A stretch of 64,000 nt of DNA from Ctena decussata (lineage: Eukaryota > Mollusca > Bivalvia > Lucinida > Lucinidae). Position 1 is the first letter of the stretch. Each line of letters starts with the position of its first letter. The notes below the pieces were generated by a model. That model saw only the letters and a program-made list of their open reading frames with translations. It searched no databases and was not told the DNA's origin. Shown one piece after another: positions 40,601 through 49,400 of this stretch. The translations under genes and the position numbers were made by a program. The stretch spans positions 91,026,638 through 91,090,637 of the forward strand of contig OZ022503.1 of NCBI GenBank assembly GCA_963989385.1, written 5' to 3'.

Positions 40601-43600
40601 TTTTGTTCACAAGGTTCCATAGGCTTACAATGCACTAAGTCGAAAAAGGGGCATAACTCGGTCAAAAATTCATTAATTTGTTTCAAAAGTTGATCAGGTC
40701 ATCTACACCTTGGGCATTCTCATCTTGCAAAGCCTCATGATCCTAGCATCAGGGGTTCTTGAGATATTTTGTTCACAAGGTTCCACAGGCTAAGTCGAAA
40801 AAGGGGCATAACTCTGGAAATACATTGCCGGCGGAAAAATAAAAAAATACGGGTCTGCTTATTTTCCAAACTGATCATGTGTATAAAGTTTCAAATTCCT
40901 AGATCTTATTGTTCTTGACTATATGTAAGGGTACCTTTGTACCATAGGCCTCAATGCACTAAGTCGAAAAAGGGGAATAACTCGATCAAAAATTCACGAA
41001 TTTTTTTCAATAGTTAATCAGGTCATCTACACCACAGGCAGTATCTTCCTGCAAAAAATCATGCTCCTAGCTTCAGGGGTTCTTGAGATATTTTGTTCAC
41101 AAGGTTCCATAGGCTTACAATGCACTAAGTCGAAAAAGGGGCATAACTCAGTCAAAAATTCACGAATTTGTTTCAAAAGTTAATCAGGTCATCTACACCT
41201 TGGGCATTCTCATCCTGCAAAGCCTCATGATCCTAGCATCAGGGGTTCTTGAGATATTTTGTTCACAAGGTTCCACAGGCTAAGTCGAAAAAGGGGCATA
41301 ACTCTGGAAATACATTGCCGGCGGAAAAATAAAAAAATACGGGTCTGCTTATTTTCCAAACTGATCATGTGTATAAAGTTTCAAGTTCCTAGCTCTTATT
41401 GTTCTTGACTATATGTAAGGGTACCTTTGTACCATAGGCCTCAATGCACTAAGTCGAAAAAGGGGAATAACTCGATCAAAAATTCACGAATTTTTTTCAA
41501 AAGTTAATCAGGGCATCTACACCACAGGCAGTATCTTCCTGCAAAAAATCATGCTCCTAGCTTCAGGGGTTCTTGAGACATTTTGTTCACAAGGTTCCAT
41601 ATGCTTACAATGCACTAAGTCGAAAAAGGGGCATAACTCGGTCAAAAATTCACGGATTTGTTTCAAAAGTTAATCAGGTCATCTACACCTTGGGCATTCT
41701 CATCCTGCAAAACCTCATGATCCTAGCATCAGGGGTTCTTGAGATATTTTGTTCACAAGGTTCCACAGGCTAAGTCGAAAAAGGGGCATAACTCTTGAAA
41801 TATGTGACCCGCGGAAAAAAGAAAAAACACATGTTCGCTTATTTTTCATACTGATCATGTGTATAAAGTTTCAAGCTCCTAGCTCTTACGGTTCTTGAGT
41901 TAGAGGACAGACGGACAGGCCCAAACCAATATGCCCCCACAATTTCTCCGAAATTGGGGGCATAAATAGATAAAAATAGATGTTGATGCTGTTTTTGATT
42001 AGGGTAGCTGAATGACCACCTGTTTGGGAAAGAGCTGCTCATTCAGTTTACCGTGCATGTCTTTTGTGAACTTGTGTCCATTTTTCCGTGTGTGTGTGTG
42101 CTTCTTTCCCTATTGGTTTTGAGAGGGGGATATCGGATTTGATTGTATAAATTCCTGATCATTGCCTATCTTTTTACTTTGTCAGGCAGGCAACAGGTGA
42201 TGGGACATGATAGGTGACTTGGCAGTTTCACCTCCTTTTAAAATGCATTTCAGTCCTATCAGGTCAGGACAATAGGAGGGTGATTATGAAAGGCTCTGTG
42301 GATTGAAGAACTAATTAGACTGGACAGAATCTCCCCTCCAGCAAGATTAGAATCTGCAGCCTGGTGATCTATTGCTGGAAGAACCTACCACTCAGCCATG
42401 GGAATATGAGCTGCATTAGAAGAAAACATACACACTGAGCATGCCCTGACCAGCCCATGCACACAAGCAGACTTTGGGTAGGGCATGCATATTTTTTTCT
42501 TTTGCACTCTACAAGGACTGGTAGAAGATTTTACAGCATTCAGCAATATTTCTCTGAACTAACTGGAAATGTTTGACCAGACTGCCTATATACAGGCTGA
42601 TCTGAGCACATGAAGTTCCCAGGTGACTGATGACAGGTTTGTTTACAAGGTAACTAGTTCATACCTTTGAATATCTGTGCAGCTTTTGCATTGTCTGTTC
42701 TCAAATCCCAGCACCTGTAGGAAAAAACACAACTTATCAAAGCACAGTCCAGAAAAGGTAAAGATGGATTATGCAACAATCCTGGGCATTCTGGGACTTA
42801 TTCAACACTAGAAGGTTGTCCAGGGACAACTGGTCGAGCCTGCTGTTTGGTATAGTGGCCTAAAAGTATGTCAAGACTAAGTAACTGCTTCACTCTAGAA
42901 AGAAGCCAAACAACATCATGCTTAGCCAGCATTTTCTTCTTTTTTTTTCAAATTTTCACAAAGGAAAATAAGTAGAAGTGATGACCCAGACAAGCTCAAT
43001 GTATGACAATTACAATATCTGACCTTCAAGTGTGACCTTGACCTTGGACATACCCAAACACGTATGTCACTTGACACTTCCACTCATCAAGAAAAACAAT
43101 TGTGCCAAATTATTTTGAAATCCATCCATAAATGTTGAAGTTATGGCTCGGACAAGCTCAATTTATGACCATTTTATCATTTGACCTTCAAGTGTGACCT
43201 TGACTTTAAACCTACTTGAACAATAGTTCCAAATGGCACTTCTACTCATCAAAGAGAACAATTGTGCCAAATTATTTTGAAATCCATTTGTAAATGTTGA
43301 AGTTATGGCTCAGACAAGCTCAAATTATGGCCATTTTATCATTTGACCTTCAAGTGTGACCTTGACCTTGGACCTACCTGAATAAATTTTCCAAATGGCA
43401 CTTTTAAACATCAAGGAGAACAATTGTGCCAAATTATTTTGAAATCCATCCATAAATGTAGAAGTTATGGCTCGGACAAGCTCAATTTATGGCCATTTTA
43501 TCATTTGACCTTCAAGTGTGACCTTGACCTTGGACCTACATGAACAAATGTTTCAAATGGCACTTCTACTCATCAAGGAGAACAACTGTGCCAAATTATT

Positions 43601-46439
43601 TTGAAATCCATCCATAAATGTAGAAGTTATGGCTCGGACAAGCTCAATTTATGGCCATTTTATCATTTGACCTTCAAGTGTGACCTTGACCTTGGACCTA
43701 CATGAACAATTGTTTCAAATGGCACTTCTACTCATTAAGGAGAACAACTGTGCCAAATTATTTTGAAATCCATCCATAAATGTAGAAGTTATGGCCCGGA
43801 CAAATCGGGACGGACGCATGCACACACGCACGTACTAACCCACACAGGGACATACACCGATCTGACATTGCAGTTGGTTGGTTGGTTGATTTGATGCTTA
43901 ACGTCCTCGGTAAACAACTAAGGTCATGTCGGGATGGTCAGTTAACCTAACCACACTATTCCTGGGCAGGCTTAGACCTCCTAAGCGGTTAACCAGTACT
44001 AAGTGCACATACTTTCGCCAGTAACTGACAACTGCCCTTCTTGAATCAGCGGAAGGAGAAACGAAAGTATGTGGCCAGACCGGGTTTCGAACCCAGGACC
44101 TCTGACTTATGAGTCAGGTGCCCTACCGACTGCGCTACGCGGCCCGGCTCTGACATTGTAACAACTATGTCTCGCTCAACGCAAGCGGGCTCGACAAAAA
44201 TGAAAAACCAACAGCAGTGTTTTATTTTTAATTTTAATTGGGAGAATAAATAATTAAAGGGTCAGGATTTCTTTTATTATTATTATTATTATTCATTATA
44301 TCTTCATCTAGGTGTCTCTTTATTTACACCTTTTTTTTCTTCATATTGTTTCTTTTATTACATTTTCTGATTTTATCTGGATGGAAGTGAATTTTCTGTG
44401 ACATTTTTAATAAGTAATAAACTGTTTGACAAAGTTTCACAGTCGAAAAGTATCTGCATTTCTTTTGCAATTATTAAGTATAAATGTTATTATGATCAGA
44501 AAGCTATACCTGATAGTTCCATCCAGGGAACTAGACAGCAGTAAATTGGGATCTGTTTTACCAAATCTAATACTAGTTATTACATCTTCATGACCTATAG
44601 GAAAACAAAAGAGATACTTATACCTTGCATGAACCCCCATTTAACTATTCCATATGCTGGAGAGATACTGTTCTATTATGGTATTTCTTTGGATATAAGA
44701 CAGAGATTTTTCCCTTCCAAAACAATCACAAAAATCTAAATTTGTCTTATATGACAGACTTAGATTTTTCTGATTGTTTTAGAAGGGAAGAACCCATCTA
44801 ATAGCAGAATTTCATATGACTGATTTAGATATTTCTTTGGGTCATTTTAGAGATGAAAAAACACAATTTTATAGCCAAACTAGAAAATTGTGTCTGTAAG
44901 ACACTAATGATGCCCCCGTGCAGCCCCTGTCACAGGACTTGTGAACATCCCTAAAGCACCTTTCATTAAGGCTTTCAAGCACAAATGCTATGTACAAAGA
45001 ATCCACTGAAAACATTACACAAACTTTATACCCTACAGTGCAAAATGCAGCCGAAAATGACTAAGTTTAAAAGGCCATAATTCCTTCAGAATTATTTTTT
45101 TCCTACCATAACCAACATGCACATCCTCACTATGTCCACAACAAGTCTCAAAAGTCTGAAAAACAGCCAATGAAAATAGTGGGAGGAGTTGATTACACAT
45201 AGTACCAGTACTTACCCTACAATACAAACATATGCCTAAAATGACTAAGTTCAAAAGGCTATAATTCTGTCAAAATTAATTCTAGCTCAAAAAAAAACAT
45301 GCACAACTTCAATATGTCCATAACATGTATACAAAGTTTGGAAAAGATCGATTGAAAACTGAGGGAGGAGTTGATTACACAAACTCCACACCCTACAAAT
45401 GTAAAGATTTGCCTAAAATGACAAGTTCAAAAAGCCGTAATTCTGCCAAAATCAATTCTAGTTCCAACAAAAACCAACATGCACATCTTCAATATGTCCA
45501 TAACATGTATGCAAGGTTTAAAAAAGATCCATTGAAAACTGTAGGAGGAGTTGATTACACAAACTACATACCCTACAATGCAAAAATTTGCCTAAAATGA
45601 CTAAGTTCCAAACGCCGTAATTCTGTCAAAATTAATTCTAGCTCCAACAAAAACCCACATGCACATCTTCAATGACTCCACAACATTTATGCAAGGTTTG
45701 AAAAAGATCCACTGAAAACTGTGGGAGGAGTTGATTACACAAACTACATACCCTACAATGCAAAAATTTGCCTAAAATGACTAAGTTCAAAAGGCCGTAA
45801 TTCTGTCAAAATTAATTGTAGGTCCAACAACATGTATGCGAAGTTTGAAAAAGATCCATTGAAAACTGTGGGAGGAGTTGATTACACAAACTACATACCA
45901 TAAAGTGTGACAAACGGACAAAATGACTAAGTTCAAGAGGCCGTAATTCTGTCAAAATTAATTCTAGCTCCAACAAAAACCCACATGCACATCTTCAATA
46001 AGTCCACAACATGTATGCAAGGTTTGAAAAAGATCCACTGAAAACTGTGGGAGAAGTTGATTACACAAACTACATACACTACAATGCAAAAATTTGCCTA
46101 AAATGACTAAGTTCAAAAGGCCGTAATTCTGTTAAAATTAATTCTAGGTCCAACAAAAACCCACATGCACATCTTCAATATGTCCACAACATGTATGCGA
46201 ATTTTGAAAAAGATCCACTGAAAACTGTGGGAGGAGTTGATTACACAAACTCTATACCGTAAAGTGTGACGAACGAACGGACGGACAGACGGACGGACGG
46301 ACGGACAGACAGGCAGGAGCAAATCTTAATGCCCCCTGACTATCGTCATGGGGGCATAATAAATATGGGGAGAGGCAGGGAGAGGAGAATCCCCTAAAAA
46401 ATTCCAAAAATCTAGATCCATCTTAAAAGAAGAATCTTT

Positions 46440-46474
<35 letters not shown>

Positions 46475-49400
46475 GATTGTTTTGGAAGGGAAAAAGTCAT
46501 CTTATAGCAGAATTCCACAAGGTTGGTTTGGATATTTGGGGTTATTCTAGAGAGGGAAACCTCTGTCTTATAGCTGAATAAATGGGTATCTGCTGATATA
46601 GCTCCAAGTAGAGGCCACAACTTATGATTTTATTGAATCATATGGACAATTACCATCTATTGTCAAAATTCTTATACCCCCATTCCACTGGCTGACAATT
46701 TGACTGCGCTAATGGCAATCATGGTGCTTCTTCAAAATACTCGAAATCACCGCAGAAGCATTGGCATTTGCCAAAACTTGGAACTTGTGCACTTCCAGTA
46801 CACTGCCATTACACTTCTAATACGATCTAGCTACGCTAGTCACAATGCTGCTTCGGTGTAGTTGCGCTTCTACTATGTTGGAGTCCCAACTCGACGGCCT
46901 TCAAGGTGCTTCTACTATGCTGCCACTACAGCAAAGGATTTCAAGCTAAGCTTCATTTACATTTACGATGATGCATTTGCGAACATGCTTCGACCTAAGT
47001 GCCGGAGCTGTGCTTGTGTGGCTCACTGAAACCACTTCTATGTAAATCGGCAGTAAATCGAGGTTCAGCAGCAGTTGGCCTCCAGATTTCGAACAAGATG
47101 GATAATATAATAATTCCAGTGGCTATGATCTAGCTGGCAATCAAGAACCAGTGACTTAATAAAACTCATCATGTTCTTCTTGCTATTCAGGCTCAACTGG
47201 GGCCTCTGCCTGGCGTTCCTGAGGGCGCTGGTCTTGCTCAATGTAGAGAGCAGGAGCCTGGGAGGCAAGCGTTGGGATACCTTCTCCTGCGGTCAAGGCT
47301 GGATGAAAGAGTCTCCTGACCAGGCCTGGTTTGATTTTCCTTCTGCTTTTGATGGGTGGCATCTTGAATGAAACATGAGAATCAAGTTGCAAAACGTTTT
47401 GAGCCTGAGGAAATAATGACGATAGCCCTGGAAACCCAGCGTTTTCCTACCTTGAGCCTGAGGAAATAATGACGGTAGCCCTGGAAACCCAGCGTTTTCC
47501 TACCCGGATATGTAGAACAGCAGAGGAAATGCAGCTAAAGCACCAAGAGCGCAGCAGAAGCATAGTGGCTATTCATAAATTGTATTTTCGCAGCGGAAGC
47601 GCCAAGAACGCCACAACAGTGTATAGAGCGCAAAGGGAGCGCAAAAGCATAGCAGAAGCTTAGCTGCATTGCAGATGACTCTCCACGGCGCTGTCAGCAA
47701 GATTCCACTTCGCTGGTGCTATGTTGCTGGGGTTGCTGCCTTGATACTGCTGCATTCATGAATTTCATGCTGCTCTGTTACCACTCTTTTGTTGCACTTT
47801 CTGTCCATGGTGATTCTGCTACATAAATGTTGAGCAAGGTCAAAAAAAGCACCGTGACTTGGCAATAATGTCATTTCAGAAATGCTTTCACTACCACCTT
47901 GAAGCTTCTATTGCACTGCTGCAGCTTCTGCTATAATTCATGGCATTCTATTCAAAACTTTGAAGTGCAGCAGAAGCACCATCCAGTGGAATGGGGTTTT
48001 TACCCTATATATACATCTGGATTATTGACAAATCAATCTGAAGCAGAGGGTTGCCATGGTAAAGGGGTTAGAGCGACTTGGTTATGGTGCAGAAGGTTGC
48101 AAGTTCGAATCCCAGCTTGTGTCAAGTAGCGACTGGAAAACTCTCTCTGTCAACCCAGCACTACATGGGTAACTTTTTCGAATCAGTGAAGGATAAGGCA
48201 GGGAAATTAGAGGGATGGGCTCTGCCTTTCATAAACTGTGCCCAAGATACAGTGGGCCTCTAACCCCCACTGCCCCTAAGGCCACTAGGCTATGGGAAAC
48301 CTTTAGGTTTATCAAAGGCCAGATGAGTGTGGGTTTGATGTTAATTCAGAGATAATTATTCTCATTTACAACTCTGTGAAACCATATATTATGAACCTCA
48401 TAAGAACAGCCTCACTCACACATAACTAATGAGGGGTCACAAAATATGGTTTAATGGCAAATTCACAGAAATTATCCCATAATTATCATCATAACTCTAC
48501 ATTTTCTGAGTCTAGGTATACATGTAGTGACAGGAAAACTTACCAGTAATAGTGCTGGTTTTCACAAGATTTTTCCTAGTAAAAAGTCTTATACTGTGGT
48601 TACTGCTGGTTGCTGCCAGCATGGAACTGTCACCACTACAAAGAAACAAGAAATTTCCTGGTACTATAACTGGTAAGCTGAAAGAAGGTTATCAAATGAC
48701 AATTATCATGTGAAACAACTGTTTCTAAATCCTGTCTAGGAAATCATTTAGAAAAGAAATTTGAACAAATTCACTTGTAGCTTATGCCATGTGGCTAGAT
48801 GTGGGGGATAAGATTTGCTACTGTATTGAAAGCACTCAGATAACTCTATCCTGTATGGTGTGGCAGGTGAGAAAATGTAATATCTGGTTAACTTCTGACA
48901 TTGTAAGGTTTGGACTGGATCCTGATGTCCAGGACATGTGATACTAAGATGCAGTCTTATCTCTGTTTGCTGAACTGCCTTAATATTAGGGTAAATTTAA
49001 ATGCTCTGAGAGTTCAGTTTTTCACATATTCTTTTTTAGTTGATATTTTAACTTCAAAATACACAAATATCAGAACCATCACAAATGATGAAAAAAGTTA
49101 CTGTGTCAGTTTAATAGAGTGAGTGAGTGAACTCGGGTTTAACGTCCCGCCAACAACGAGGTCATATGGAGACGGGACCTCGGTTTAAAGTCTCATCCGA
49201 AAGACCAGAGAAGCGGGGGATCGAACCTGCGACCCCTGGATTGGTAGTCTGGAGTGTTATCCACTACGCTACAGCCGCTCCAGTTTAATAGAACATTAGG
49301 GTAAAGTCGGGTAAATTCGGACAGCAGGTTAATTCAGACAGTGACACTGTTTCTTTTATGTGTCCGCTGTTTGGAATTAAAACAAAATTAACTGGGCAAA

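Noticed and set aside
44090..44148. tRNA gene candidate on the minus strand (TAGCGCAGTCGG with GGTTCGAAACC)
   Set aside because: It is the head of a 278-bp SINE with a target duplication, and a second copy exists at 53944-54220.
49200..49285. Second tRNA-like head on the minus strand
   Set aside because: Continues directly into a MetaSINE-like core and CACT tail.
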